Of a stretch of 64,000 bases of DNA, positions 50,001-58,937 are shown one piece after another (position 1 is the stretch's first letter; every line of letters starts with the position of its first letter). Made by a program: the position numbers and the translations under genes. This stretch comes from Pseudomonadaceae bacterium SI-3 (lineage in GTDB: Bacteria; Pseudomonadota; Gammaproteobacteria; Pseudomonadales; Pseudomonadaceae). The DNA lies in NCBI GenBank assembly GCA_004010935.1, contig CP026511.1:4278001-4342000 (forward strand). Direction: 5' to 3'. Under the pieces are notes generated by a model that ran no database searches, was not told where the DNA came from, and worked only from the letters and a program-made list of their open reading frames with translations.

Positions 50001-53000
50001 CTGGCTGGACCAACGCTTCAAAGGGGATAGCGTCGCCCGATGCACGTTCGTCCTCACGTTCATCGGTTTCCGCAGCATGCCCGAGAAGGGAATCATCGGG
50101 CCCATGCGCAGCTTCCAACTGCTCTGAATCACCAGCCGCAAACTCAGCCCTCTGCGGGTCCTTGTCGACCATTTGCATTTCGTCATCGGACGAAACAGCC
50201 GGGTCGAAGCTCGGTGCGATCCCTTGCCGATAAGCGCGAATATGCTCGATTAGCCGCGCAGCGGGGTCCATTGGCTTGTGCGCCTGGAGCTGCTCAAGTT
50301 GAATAGCCAGCTGATCGTGGCTGCGTAGGAGCAGCGAGGCAAGATCATCCGTATGCACGTAGCGACCGTCTGAAAGCCCTTCATAGAGGGTTTCCAGCTC
50401 ATGCGCGAGATCACCGATCGGCCGAATTTCAGCCATCCGCGCGCCGCCTTTGAGGGTATGCAGGTCACGCAGCAAGGCCGATAACGCCAACTGATTGGCT
50501 GGGTCACCCAGCCAGCGTTCCAGCGCGCCGCCAGCGCTTTCCAGCAGATCGACCGCTTCGTCAAGAAAGATCTCGACCATTTCCTCGTCTAGCTCGTCCT
50601 GGCCCGAAAAAGGCTCGGCGAGCCAGGCTTCGGCTTCGGCTTCGGCTTCGGCTTCGGCTTCGGCTTGAGGCTGTGTAGCACCGTCCACTGAGTCAAACGT
50701 AGCAGACGGCGCCATGGCGCATTCTTCGCCCGGCTGCTCAAAAGTGAGCGGATCAATCGCTTCGGCCAGTAACTGTTGAAGCCGGGCCACCAGCTCCGGC
50801 TGTCCGGTCACCTGCAGACCGGCCGCCACCTGATCCATCATGCCAACCAGCGCCTCGTGAGCCTGTTCAACGTCATCGAAGAACCGTGCGCTGACTGCGA
50901 GACGACCTTCCTGCACAACCGCATACAGGTCGAGTAACACCTGACACAGCGTGTCGATTTGCGGAAGCTCGGCCATCTGAGCGCCGAGACCAAGCGTCGT
51001 CAACTCTTCCAACAACGCCGTTAGCTCCTGCCGCTCGGCAGGATGCTCGCGCCAGCTCTGCAAAAGCGCTTCAGCGTCGAGCAGGATGTTCATGCCCTCG
51101 GAGAGAAACATCGCAATCATGCCTGGATCGCGTGGCTCACCCTGTTCTGTATCACCACGCTCGCCAGCGTCCGCCAGCCGTGCCTGATGCAGCGCATGCA
51201 CGCTGGCTATGAAATCTTCTGCTCCCTCGATCGTTGCCAGTGGCTCACGCTCAAGATTGTCCAGCCCTCGCCTGAGCAGCTGCTCTGCGGTATGTAACAG
51301 TTCGGCCTCGGCCAGATCCATCTGTATCAGGTTGGCCTTGAATTCCTTGACCATTCTTTCCAATGGTGTGGCGATCTCTGCCATCGGAAGGATTCCGGCC
51401 ATGTGCGCGCTCCCCTTGAGGGTATGTAGCGCACGCTGTAAAGGGTCGGTAACTGGTTGCGGCAGTCGTTGCGCGCAATCGGCGAGAAAGTCGACGAGCG
51501 TTGCAAGATGCGCTTCTGCCTCGTTGCGGAATATCTCCAGCAACTGCGGATCCAGCACTTCATCAATCACCTCTTCCTGGGCCGGCTGGTCAATCGCGAC
51601 TCCGCCCTGAGGGTCAGGCTCAGGTGACTCCCCTTTGGCCAAGGCGTGAGCGTTGGCAGCCAACCGATCGACATCGTCGCGCTGGCGTTGTGCCTTCGCT
51701 GCAAACTCTTCGACCAAGGTTGGCATCAGAGCCACTACGTCACGTACCAGTTGCTTGACCGGCTCGCCTACGTCAATGCTGCGATCAAGGACCCGATTGA
51801 GCAGGTTTTCGACAGACCAGGCGAGTTCGCCAATGATCAACGCACGGACCATGCGCCCGCTGCCCTTGAGTGTATGGAAGGCGCGCCGCACCTCGCCGAG
51901 GGCCTCCTTGTCAGAAGGATCGTCACACCAACGTGGCAGGTACTCGGTGATGGTTTCGAGAACCTCGGCGGCTTCCTCGATGAACACTTCGAGCAAGTCA
52001 TCATCGACTGCCTCCTCACCTTCAGGCGGAGGCAGAAGGCTCGGCGGAACATCCCGAGCAGGGGGATTGACCGAGACGACAGGCGTAGCCATGACGTCTT
52101 CCATGGTCAGAGCCGGCTCGTTAGAAGCCGAATGAACCATGGGGCCGGGCAGCACGACTTCAGGCATATCGAGCGCAGCCATCTCGGCTTCGCTCCACTC
52201 CAGCTCGTAGCCCGGCGAATCATCGGCAGGCTGTCCTTCGGCAGCGTGCGACGCATCGTCCGCCTGCAAAGACTCCAACTCGGTCAGTTCGAGAGTTTCG
52301 CCTGGCCAATCGAACGACTCGGGTTCCGCCACATCGTCGACGCCCAATGCTCCTTGGGTGGCAAGCTCGGTATCAACACTCGGGTGCTGCTCAGAAGGCG
52401 GAAAATCTGATCGTATCGAGGCCTGGTCTTGCATTTCGGCAGCAGGCTCGGGGGCCTCCGCGGGCTCGGAAGGCAGCACTTCGATGTCATCGAGCGGATC
52501 TGACGGCTCGACGCTCACCTCAGGGCTGGCTTCTCCCAACGCGCTAGAAGGCTGCTCACTGAGCGGATAGCCCAACGCCTGCAGACTCTCTTCAGCGACA
52601 TCCAGAATCAGGTCGCCCTGCGAGCCGCAGTCTTCGCTGAGACGCTCGAGGTAGTACTCGACGCTGGTTATTGCATCAGCCAGCGTATCCAGACTTTGCC
52701 AATCCGGGATCGCCTGCTTCGCTAGCAATTGCTCCTGAATGTAGCGGTTACAGGCATCCAGCAAGGCCGCAGCGCGGGCAAGGGGTACCATTGCGAGCCC
52801 GCCGCGGGATTGGGTCAGCAACTCCGGAACACGTGCCAGATGTTGATGATTCCATTGGGAGGCTATGAACTCGATAATCGCGTCTTTCGCCTGTTCCAGA
52901 CCCGTACGCGCCTCTCGGATAACCAGGCGATGGATCTGGCCGACGTCCGTTGTTGGGAGGTGACTCTCCTCGCCTCGATGCTCGGCTGCGGTGCCCCCAA

Positions 53001-54243
53001 CCATGCCAGCGAGCGTCGCCTCGACGTACAGCAGGGCGCCTGCGACATCCATCAAAGCGGCGTCGTCAGGCTGCTGCTGCCCATTGGCCAAGGCTTCGAC
53101 CAGGCTGATCTGCTCTAGAATGATCTTACGTGGTTGACCGAAACCGAGCACGGCTAGCGTATCGGCAATCTGCTTGAGCGGCGGCTGCAGCGCGCCAAGC
53201 TCAGTGAGCCCCAAGCGGTCGCTGCGTACAAAGAGGTCCAGGCTGTCCTTGACCCGAACCAGCTCCTCACACAACGCGGCCACAACCGAACGCATAGCAC
53301 CGCGGTCCGGCCCGGCCAGCTGAGCCCGCTCTTCGTCGACTAGCGTGCTGTCAGGCAACGCATCATCCAGACTGTACTCAGCCTTCAAGGCCTGGATGCG
53401 GGGCGACTGAGCCGGCGCCTTGGCGATATAGAACAGCAGATTCTTGGTCAGCTCGTCAGGGGCGGCCTGGTTGATGCCCTCTGCGCCCTGAGCAACCAGA
53501 CGCTTCAGCTCTTTGTCTACCTGCCGTAACAGGTTCCGAACCGTGGTGCCATTAGCGACAGCGCCACTGGCGAGCCCCTCAACCACGCCGGATGCGATCT
53601 GCCACAGCGCACCCAACGGCGCATCTTTACAGAGCATTTCCAGACGCGCAAAGACTCGCGCCATGTAGCTTAGGTTGGTAGGTAGATCCTGGTTGCGAAT
53701 GACCCCAACCAACGCAACCTGCAACATCTGCCGTAGTTTTCGCAGCAAACTTGGCAGATCCTCGGTCTGTCGCTGCGCCAAAAACTCGCCCGACAGGGCC
53801 GGCGCCCGCGCGGACATGTTTGGCGAAAACAGGCTGGTTTCCGATAACAGCTTCTCGCCACGCGCCGCCCGAAGATCGTTAAGCAGCGGCAGCACGACCA
53901 TGGGTAGATCGCGCCGAGCACTCTGGATACGATCCAGATAAACCGGCATCTGCAGAATCGCTTGCATGAGCACTTCAAGCGCTTCGGTCTGGCTGGCGAC
54001 GCTTTCATCCAACAGCGCACGGGCAAGCTGCTCCATTTCCTCGGCAAGCAGTGCAGCGCCATAAAACTCAACCATCTGCAAAGTGCCAAGCACCTGATGC
54101 ACGTAGGTCAGACAGAAGCGCATCCGCGTCGAGTCTTGCGGGTTTTCGACGAACGCTTCCAAGGCCTGCCGTGCCTGCTTCAGCGTTTCGGCAATTTCGC
54201 CTTTCACCCACTCCAGGGCGACATAATCGTGCCGATCACCCAT
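47086..54243 (-). CDS. chpA: Hybrid chemosensory histidine kinase ChpA (Pil-Chp)
   Basis: This is a 2385-residue CheA-type hybrid. I see an N-terminal HPt-like segment with His49 in 'CLTYVHQVLGTLQM' and five canonical HPt motifs (HTLKG near residues 793, 944, 1264, 1498 and 1644). These are followed by P3/P4 kinase domains (N box 'MLRNAVDHGIE' near 1964, 'LSDDGAGIN', 'ISGRGVGMDVVHSEV'), a CheW-like P5, and a receiver with Asp near 2313 in 'IILLDIEMPRMDG'. ChpA drives twitching motility and surface sensing through PilG and PilH. P. aeruginosa ChpA is a little longer. The start at 54243 ('MGDRHDYVALEWVKGE') matches the family. An (AE)n tract at residues 1192-1206 is coded by a hexanucleotide repeat. 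Confidence 0.93.
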   Translation of the reverse strand: MGDRHDYVALEWVKGEIAETLKQARQALEAFVENPQDSTRMRFCLTYVHQVLGTLQMVEFYGAALLAEEMEQLARALLDESVASQTEALEVLMQAILQMPVYLDRIQSARRDLPMVVLPLLNDLRAARGEKLLSETSLFSPNMSARAPALSGEFLAQRQTEDLPSLLRKLRQMLQVALVGVIRNQDLPTNLSYMARVFARLEMLCKDAPLGALWQIASGVVEGLASGAVANGTTVRNLLRQVDKELKRLVAQGAEGINQAAPDELTKNLLFYIAKAPAQSPRIQALKAEYSLDDALPDSTLVDEERAQLAGPDRGAMRSVVAALCEELVRVKDSLDLFVRSDRLGLTELGALQPPLKQIADTLAVLGFGQPRKIILEQISLVEALANGQQQPDDAALMDVAGALLYVEATLAGMVGGTAAEHRGEESHLPTTDVGQIHRLVIREARTGLEQAKDAIIEFIASQWNHQHLARVPELLTQSRGGLAMVPLARAAALLDACNRYIQEQLLAKQAIPDWQSLDTLADAITSVEYYLERLSEDCGSQGDLILDVAEESLQALGYPLSEQPSSALGEASPEVSVEPSDPLDDIEVLPSEPAEAPEPAAEMQDQASIRSDFPPSEQHPSVDTELATQGALGVDDVAEPESFDWPGETLELTELESLQADDASHAAEGQPADDSPGYELEWSEAEMAALDMPEVVLPGPMVHSASNEPALTMEDVMATPVVSVNPPARDVPPSLLPPPEGEEAVDDDLLEVFIEEAAEVLETITEYLPRWCDDPSDKEALGEVRRAFHTLKGSGRMVRALIIGELAWSVENLLNRVLDRSIDVGEPVKQLVRDVVALMPTLVEEFAAKAQRQRDDVDRLAANAHALAKGESPEPDPQGGVAIDQPAQEEVIDEVLDPQLLEIFRNEAEAHLATLVDFLADCAQRLPQPVTDPLQRALHTLKGSAHMAGILPMAEIATPLERMVKEFKANLIQMDLAEAELLHTAEQLLRRGLDNLEREPLATIEGAEDFIASVHALHQARLADAGERGDTEQGEPRDPGMIAMFLSEGMNILLDAEALLQSWREHPAERQELTALLEELTTLGLGAQMAELPQIDTLCQVLLDLYAVVQEGRLAVSARFFDDVEQAHEALVGMMDQVAAGLQVTGQPELVARLQQLLAEAIDPLTFEQPGEECAMAPSATFDSVDGATQPQAEAEAEAEAEAEAWLAEPFSGQDELDEEMVEIFLDEAVDLLESAGGALERWLGDPANQLALSALLRDLHTLKGGARMAEIRPIGDLAHELETLYEGLSDGRYVHTDDLASLLLRSHDQLAIQLEQLQAHKPMDPAARLIEHIRAYRQGIAPSFDPAVSSDDEMQMVDKDPQRAEFAAGDSEQLEAAHGPDDSLLGHAAETDEREDERASGDAIPFEALVQPVEQVIVELPEEPEPAESPEPTSAAEPGKAGAGSWENRDPELVEIFLEEGFDIIERAGASLQRWIDDVDNSFEIEALQRDLHTLKGGARMADIREIGDLAHELEYLYEGLCAGHYRASPTLFALLQTCHDRLAAMLDAVRAFRELPDGQDLIATIQRFRANPEEQLSMPSSVALKAAQDAAQDAAEAEILDIFVEEADELLEEMESALGRWEATGDGVAPLADMMRVLHTLKGGARLAAQVRLGDMAHDLEQRLSEAQLQGGPWTDSLFLDVQGSYDALLKEVESMRSRLITEPDLETDSQPQENAQAEHSSLSVIVLETPIVAASAQAPISTSPAKVLPFIRRAEQAALDAASRRAPQELVKVPADLLEGLVNLAGETSIFRGRVEQQVSDVGFTLGEMEATIERVRDQLRRLDTETQAQILSSYQAEAERAGYDDFDPLEMDRHSQLQQLSRALFESASDLLDLKETLAARNRDAETLLLQQARVNTELQEGLMRTRMVPFDRLVPRLRRIVRQVAGELGKQVEFQVGNATGEMDRSVLERIVAPLEHMLRNAVDHGIEVGAKRVAAGKPEQGNIRLDLSREGGDIVLALSDDGAGINLEAVRRKAIERGLMQPGIELSDHDVLQFILEAGFSTAEQVTQISGRGVGMDVVHSEVKQLGGSMSIESTLGKGTRFLIRLPFTVSVNRALMVYSGEDLYAIPLNTIEGIVRVSPYELEAYYQPGASRFEYAGQTYELRYLGELLNNGQRPKLVGQSLPLPVILVRSNDHSVAVQVDSLAGSREIVVKGLGPQFATVPGISGATILGDGRVVVILDLLATIRVLHAHLLTQQQPLRLLGEDEPADIEVDRPTLVMVVDDSVTVRKVTSRLLERNGMNVLTAKDGVDAITQLQERKPDIILLDIEMPRMDGFEVATLVRHDEHLKDLPIIMITSRTGEKHRDRAMAIGVNEYLGKPYQESLLLETIQKLVPRHE
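50626..50666 (-). repeat. GGCTTC hexanucleotide microsatellite inside chpA
   Basis: Six perfect GGCTTC copies plus a partial seventh run from 50626 to 50666. On the coding strand they encode alternating Ala-Glu just before the third canonical HPt domain. Gain or loss of units keeps the frame. Confidence 0.9.
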
Positions 54244-54254
54244 AGCGACTCCGC

Positions 54255-55139
54255 TCATAAACATTTCCGGGTAAAGGCCAAAACCTGACTATCAGCCACC
54301 GGAACCAGCTCCGGGTGCTGCCAACCGACAACCTCGCCCGCACCAATAACCAGCAATCCTCCCGGCGCCAGGCGCTCGACAAGACGATTGAGGATTTCGC
54401 GGCGGCGCCAGCGGCGGAAGTAAATCAACAGGTTCTGACAAAAAATGACGTCCACATCGGACATTGGCGCACCGGCCAGCTCCAGCACGTTAAGTCGGGC
54501 AAAGCACACCCTTGCTGCCAGGCTAGGCACTACTTGGAAACGATCACCCGCCAGTGGTTGGAAATACCGCTCGCGTAGGTCGGGGTCCAGCTGCTCGAGC
54601 CGACGAAGACCGTAAAGGCCCTCGCGCGAACGGCTTAACGCGCTGAGACTGATATCGGTTCCTATCACACCAAACTGTGTTTCGCCGCCGGCGCACTTGA
54701 GCGCCTCTGCGGTACAAATCGCCAACGAGTATGTTTCCTCGCCGCTTGCGCAACCAACGCTCCACAGCGACCAGGGCTGAGCAGCGCTTCGCGACTCGAC
54801 ACGCCCCTTTATGTAATCGGAAAGCACTGCAAACGACGGCGGGTGACGGAAAAAGCGAGTCTCCTGTACCGTCAGGCGGTCCATGAGGGTGGACCATTCC
54901 ACAGCCCCGCGGGGGCCGTCAGTGACCTGACGGAAATAACTCGCGTAGTCCTGCGCCCCGACTTCGCGCATTCGGCTGCTCAGATTGGTCTGAAGAAAGG
55001 CCCGACGCTGCTCGGTCACGACCATACCGGAGCGCTCTTCGAGCAGGGCCTGCCAGTCATTGAATTCCGCCGCCGACATATCAGCCAAGGGTCTCAGTGA
55101 CCAATCAACACCTGGCTGCATGTCCTGCCCCTTATCCAT
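54255..55139 (-). CDS. pilK: Chemotaxis methyltransferase PilK (CheR-like)
   Basis: The 294-residue protein has the CheR order: an N-terminal helical domain ('EFNDWQALLEERSGMVVT'), 'RLTVQETRFFRHPPSF', the SAM motif 'LWSVGCASGEETYSLAI', 'GTDISLSALSRSREGLY' and 'VIFCQNLLIYFRRWRRREIL'. It methylates glutamates of the PilJ receptor. Two ATGs are possible, 55139 and 55121. I report the first, which has GGAAG upstream, but AGG also precedes the second. It sits between pilJ and chpA, with 11 bp to chpA. Confidence 0.9.
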   Translation of the reverse strand: MDKGQDMQPGVDWSLRPLADMSAAEFNDWQALLEERSGMVVTEQRRAFLQTNLSSRMREVGAQDYASYFRQVTDGPRGAVEWSTLMDRLTVQETRFFRHPPSFAVLSDYIKGRVESRSAAQPWSLWSVGCASGEETYSLAICTAEALKCAGGETQFGVIGTDISLSALSRSREGLYGLRRLEQLDPDLRERYFQPLAGDRFQVVPSLAARVCFARLNVLELAGAPMSDVDVIFCQNLLIYFRRWRRREILNRLVERLAPGGLLVIGAGEVVGWQHPELVPVADSQVLAFTRKCL

Positions 55140-55182
55140 GAACTTCCACAGCGGGCCATTTCAGGCCGCCGCGTTCTCCAAT

Positions 55183-57231
55183 TCAGGCCTGATCCTGCGC
55201 TTCCGGCAGGGTAAAGCCGGATACCGAATGCCGCATTTCATTGGCCATCTTGGCGAGGTTACCAATGCTCCTCGCAGTAGCGGTGGTGCCCGAGGAGGTT
55301 TGCGAGGTAATTTCCTGAATGACGTTCATGGTGTTGGAAATATGACCAGCCGACGACGCCTGCTGGCGGGCCGCGTTGGAAATGTTCTGGATAAGCGCCG
55401 CGAGGCTCTTGGATACCTTTTCGATTTCCTCCAGAGCAACCCCGGCGTCCTGGGCCAGACGGGCACCTCGAACCACTTCGGATGTAGTCTGCTCCATCGA
55501 GATAACCGCTTCGTTCGTGTCGGTCTGAATCGTTTTCACCAGGGCTTCGATCTGCTTTGTTGCAGCAGAGGATCGCTCCGCAAGGCGTTGTACTTCGTCC
55601 GCAACTACCGCGAAGCCTCGACCGGCATCACCTGCCATGGAGGCCTGAATCGCAGCGTTCAACGCAAGGATGTTTGTCTGGTCGGCGATGTCGTTAATCA
55701 AACTAACGATATCCCCGATCTCCTGCGAGGACTCGCCGAGACGCTTGATTCGCTTGGAGGTGTCCTGAATCTGCTCCCGAATGTTATCCATGCCGGTGAT
55801 GGTGTTATGCACCACCTCGTTGCCCTTGTTTGCGATCGCTACCGAGCGCTCAGCTACCGCCGAGGATTCGGCGGCGTTGGCCGATACCTGGTCAATCGAC
55901 ACCGCCATTTCGTTGATCGCCGCCGATGCACCGGCAATTTCCTGAGCCTGATGCTCGGATGCCTCGGCCAGATGCATCGCAGTCGCCTGGGTTTCCTGGG
56001 CCGCACCAGAGACCTGTACGGCGGTCTGGTTGATCGTTTCAACCAAGTCTCGCAACTGGTCAATGGAATAGTTGATCGAGTCGGCGATGGCGCCGGTGAA
56101 GTCTTCGGTAACCGTGGCAGCTACCGTCAGGTCACCGTCAGCCAGATCGCCGATTTCGTCGAGCAGACGCAAAATCGCTGTCTGGTTACGCTCGTTCTTT
56201 TCCGCGGTCTCGCTCAACCGACGACGTGTAACCTGGACCATGACCAGGCCGATCAACAGAATTGAAGCCAGTGCCAATGCACCAAGGACATAGCCAGCCA
56301 GTGTATTGACGTAACGGGCTTCGGCACGATTTTGAAGCCCTTGGGTCAGTTCGGACGTTTTGTCGAGCAGGGTCTGCGAGACTTCGAAAATACTGTTCGA
56401 TGACTCACGCACCTGGAACAGTTCCGGTGAAGTTTCCAGGATTTCATCCACTGATCCGGACACGAACTGGAACAGCTCAGAGATTGCCGCCAGCCGATCC
56501 AATGCTTCGACGTCGCTCACCCGGGTGATCCCCATGGCCTCGTTGCCTTCGAGCATGGCGCTGAGGACGCGACCGAACAGGCTGGCGTCACGACCAAACA
56601 TATCTGCAGCCTGCACTGAGTCCTGGTCGCCGGAAAGTACCTTGTTGACCGAGCCCAGAATACGTTCCGCGAGCAGCGACTGACGCTGCGCTACGGAAAC
56701 CTGAGCGGCAGGGGCACCACTTTCGAGAAGGATGTCCACGACCTCCTCATACTCGACCTGAAGCTGGGGGATGGTTTCGGCCAGGGTCGCAGCAACCTGG
56801 TGCAAGGACAGTACGGTTTGTTCGCTGGCAAGGATCGCGTCAGTGTTTTGCCGCAGCGTATCCCAATCCTGCTGCACTGCCGCCACCTCAGACTGAAGCG
56901 ACTCCGGCACCGCTGGCAGCCCAATGCGCTCATCACCGACGGAGAGATAGCTCCAACGCTCGCTGAAGTCATTGCGAGCATCTTTCAGCGAGTCGAATGC
57001 TTCGGCAGTACCAGTGGCCGCCTCAACCGCGTTCTTCGCAATACGCTGGGAGAGAACTCGCAGCTCACCTGCGTGTCCAACATATTCGTTATCGTAGTCG
57101 GCCTGTGTATTGATGTACGCAAAGTTCACGAACAGCAGCACCATCGACACGATCAGGAGGATAAACAGGCCAGCAATCAACGTATTGCTACGTACACCTG
57201 CCAACAATGCATTCGCGTTCATTTTTTTCAT
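55183..57231 (-). CDS. pilJ: Methyl-accepting chemotaxis protein PilJ
   Basis: The 682-residue receptor has a first membrane helix at about residues 17-38 and a periplasmic part with two PilJ-type repeats ('[20 protein letters not shown]' and '[20 protein letters not shown]'). The second helix lies near 310-335, followed by HAMP and the signalling hairpin with '[19 protein letters not shown]' near 545. PilJ senses surface contact or pilin interactions and signals to ChpA. The start '[12 protein letters not shown]' matches the P. aeruginosa start. The ribosome-binding site is weak (GGAAA). Confidence 0.94.
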   Translation of the reverse strand: MKKMNANALLAGVRSNTLIAGLFILLIVSMVLLFVNFAYINTQADYDNEYVGHAGELRVLSQRIAKNAVEAATGTAEAFDSLKDARNDFSERWSYLSVGDERIGLPAVPESLQSEVAAVQQDWDTLRQNTDAILASEQTVLSLHQVAATLAETIPQLQVEYEEVVDILLESGAPAAQVSVAQRQSLLAERILGSVNKVLSGDQDSVQAADMFGRDASLFGRVLSAMLEGNEAMGITRVSDVEALDRLAAISELFQFVSGSVDEILETSPELFQVRESSNSIFEVSQTLLDKTSELTQGLQNRAEARYVNTLAGYVLGALALASILLIGLVMVQVTRRRLSETAEKNERNQTAILRLLDEIGDLADGDLTVAATVTEDFTGAIADSINYSIDQLRDLVETINQTAVQVSGAAQETQATAMHLAEASEHQAQEIAGASAAINEMAVSIDQVSANAAESSAVAERSVAIANKGNEVVHNTITGMDNIREQIQDTSKRIKRLGESSQEIGDIVSLINDIADQTNILALNAAIQASMAGDAGRGFAVVADEVQRLAERSSAATKQIEALVKTIQTDTNEAVISMEQTTSEVVRGARLAQDAGVALEEIEKVSKSLAALIQNISNAARQQASSAGHISNTMNVIQEITSQTSSGTTATARSIGNLAKMANEMRHSVSGFTLPEAQDQA

Positions 57232-57310
57232 TTTTTCCGGCCCCCGCCTGGACCACCCGTACGTTTCCTTCCAAGAACCAAAAGGCCGGCATCAGCCGAC
57301 CCCACCTAAA

Positions 57311-57847
57311 TCAATACGCCACGTCCAGGAATTTCTGGTGCGCGGCAAGCGCGTGCGGACTGAAGACCAGCCAGGGCTGCTCACGCTGAAAAACACCATG
57401 AATGAATGGTTGAATCGATGCCTCAACAGGTGGCAGCTGTTCGGAAAAAGCATCTACCGGAAAATGCTGCATGCCGAACACTTCATCGACCGTCAATCCC
57501 GCAAACACTTCCTGGTGGTCCACCACCAGCACGCGCCGCTGCTTGCGTAGCGGCGATAACTCCAGTCCTAGATAGCCGCACAGATCCATGATAGGCAAAA
57601 GCCTGCCGCGGACGTTGGCAACCCCTTTCACCCAGGCTTTCACTCCGGGGAGCAGGGTATAGCGCGGCTCGTGGAGTATTTCGCCAACCTCCCCCATCGG
57701 GGCAACGAACAGTCGGCCACCCATCCGGAAACCTATACCTGCCCATGTCTGGACAGCTTCTTGCTGCGACGGCAATCCGGCAGCCAAAGCCCTACAACGG
57801 CTGTCGATCTCCAAGAGTCGCTGAAAAGGCGAAGGCGTATCCGACAT
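57311..57847 (-). CDS. pilI: CheW-like adaptor PilI
   Basis: The 178-residue CheW-domain protein couples PilJ to ChpA. Typical text: 'GIGFRMGGRLFVAPMGEVGE', 'LLPGVKAWVKGVANVRGRLL', 'LVVDHQEVFAGLTVDEVFGM' and 'FSPHALAAHQKFLDVAY'. AAGGAAG lies 9 nt before the ATG. It is 38 bp downstream of pilH and 79 bp upstream of pilJ in the same operon. Confidence 0.92.
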   Translation of the reverse strand: MSDTPSPFQRLLEIDSRCRALAAGLPSQQEAVQTWAGIGFRMGGRLFVAPMGEVGEILHEPRYTLLPGVKAWVKGVANVRGRLLPIMDLCGYLGLELSPLRKQRRVLVVDHQEVFAGLTVDEVFGMQHFPVDAFSEQLPPVEASIQPFIHGVFQREQPWLVFSPHALAAHQKFLDVAY

Positions 57848-57885
57848 GCTGGCAACTTCCTTTGTCCGAATCCCGAAATCGTCGA

Positions 57886-58251
57886 TTAACCGGCAAGTAC
57901 GGCGCTCAGGGTCTTCAGCAGTGTCGCTTCGTCCACAGGCTTGGTTAGGTAATCCTTGGCACCTTGACGCTTGCCCCAGACCTTATCGGTTTCCTGATCC
58001 TTGGTGGTCACAATGATCACCGGAATGTGACTGGTTTCAGCATCTTTGGTCAGTTGGCGAGTTGCCTGAAAACCGTTCAGGCCGGGCATTACGATATCCA
58101 TCAAAACCGCGTCCGGTTTCTCCTGGCGCGCAAGCGCTACGCCATCGGCACCGTTTTCGGCCTTGAGCACGACGTGTCCATGCTTTTCCAGCATGGCTGT
58201 CAGCTTGTACATCTCGGTCGGCGAGTCATCAACAATCAGAACGCGAGCCAT
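57886..58251 (-). CDS. pilH: Response regulator PilH
   Basis: The 121-residue single receiver domain shows 'VLIVDDSPTEMYKL', phospho-acceptor Asp in 'PDAVLMDIVMPGLNGF', 'IPVIIVTTKDQETD' and 'DYLTKPVDEATLL'. PilH opposes or fine-tunes PilG, affecting pilus retraction through PilT. GGAG precedes the ATG. It is 44 bp after pilG. Confidence 0.94.
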   Translation of the reverse strand: MARVLIVDDSPTEMYKLTAMLEKHGHVVLKAENGADGVALARQEKPDAVLMDIVMPGLNGFQATRQLTKDAETSHIPVIIVTTKDQETDKVWGKRQGAKDYLTKPVDEATLLKTLSAVLAG

Positions 58252-58295
58252 GGTTTCTCCGTGGGAAAGGCTTCAGCGGCACACAGGGCCGGACT

Positions 58296-58703
58296 TCAGG
58301 ATACTTGCTCAACCGGTGAAAAATCCGGCACATGGGCCTTGATAGCACCGAGCAACTCTTCTTTGCTGAACGGTTTGGTGAGGTACTGGTCCGACCCCAC
58401 GATCCGCCCCTTGGCCTTGTCAAACAAACCATCCTTCGAGGACAGCATGATCACCGGCGTGGACTTGAAAGAACTGTTGTTCTTGATCAGCGCGCAGGTC
58501 TGATAACCATCAAGCCTGGGCATCATGATATCGACGAAGATGATGCGCGGGTGACTATCCGCGATCTTGGCAAGCGCATCGAAGCCATCCACCGCCGTGA
58601 TCACATCACAACCTACTTTCTTCAGTAGCGTTTCGGCAGTGCGACGAATCGTTTTCGAATCGTCGATCACCATGACCTTCAAGCCCTCGGAGTGCTGTTC
58701 CAT
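58296..58703 (-). CDS. pilG: Response regulator PilG
   Basis: The 135-residue single receiver, with an N-terminal 'MEQHSEGLKVMVIDDSKTIR', has phospho-acceptor Asp in 'IIFVDIMMPRLDGYQ', 'TPVIMLSSKDGLFDK' and 'QYLTKPFSKEELLGA'. PilG drives pilus extension and is the first gene of the pilGHIJK-chpABC operon. The 234-bp region to the divergent gshB gene must hold its promoter, but I find no high-scoring element. Confidence 0.94.
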   Translation of the reverse strand: MEQHSEGLKVMVIDDSKTIRRTAETLLKKVGCDVITAVDGFDALAKIADSHPRIIFVDIMMPRLDGYQTCALIKNNSSFKSTPVIMLSSKDGLFDKAKGRIVGSDQYLTKPFSKEELLGAIKAHVPDFSPVEQVS

Positions 58704-58937
58704 TTCGCCCTACCATCGCCTCGGTGAGTCGTAGTTTATCGTTATGTCAGTGCGCCGGAGGCCCTGTCATCGATGGGCTGCACCCAATCGCCGGACCTTT
58801 TTAGCACACTCCTCAAATGCAAGCTATCTGCCGCCGGAGCAGCGGGATTTTCCTTGACCCAGCGCACAACCGCGGCCAATCTGCGTCGGCATTTCAAGCC
58901 TCTGCAGCCCCTGCTGCCACTCGTTGGAGACCACCAC

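Noticed and set aside
58773..58937. Upstream in-frame extension of gshB
   Set aside because: The extension would occupy the intergenic promoter region. The ATG at 58938 has GGAG upstream and matches the family N-terminus.
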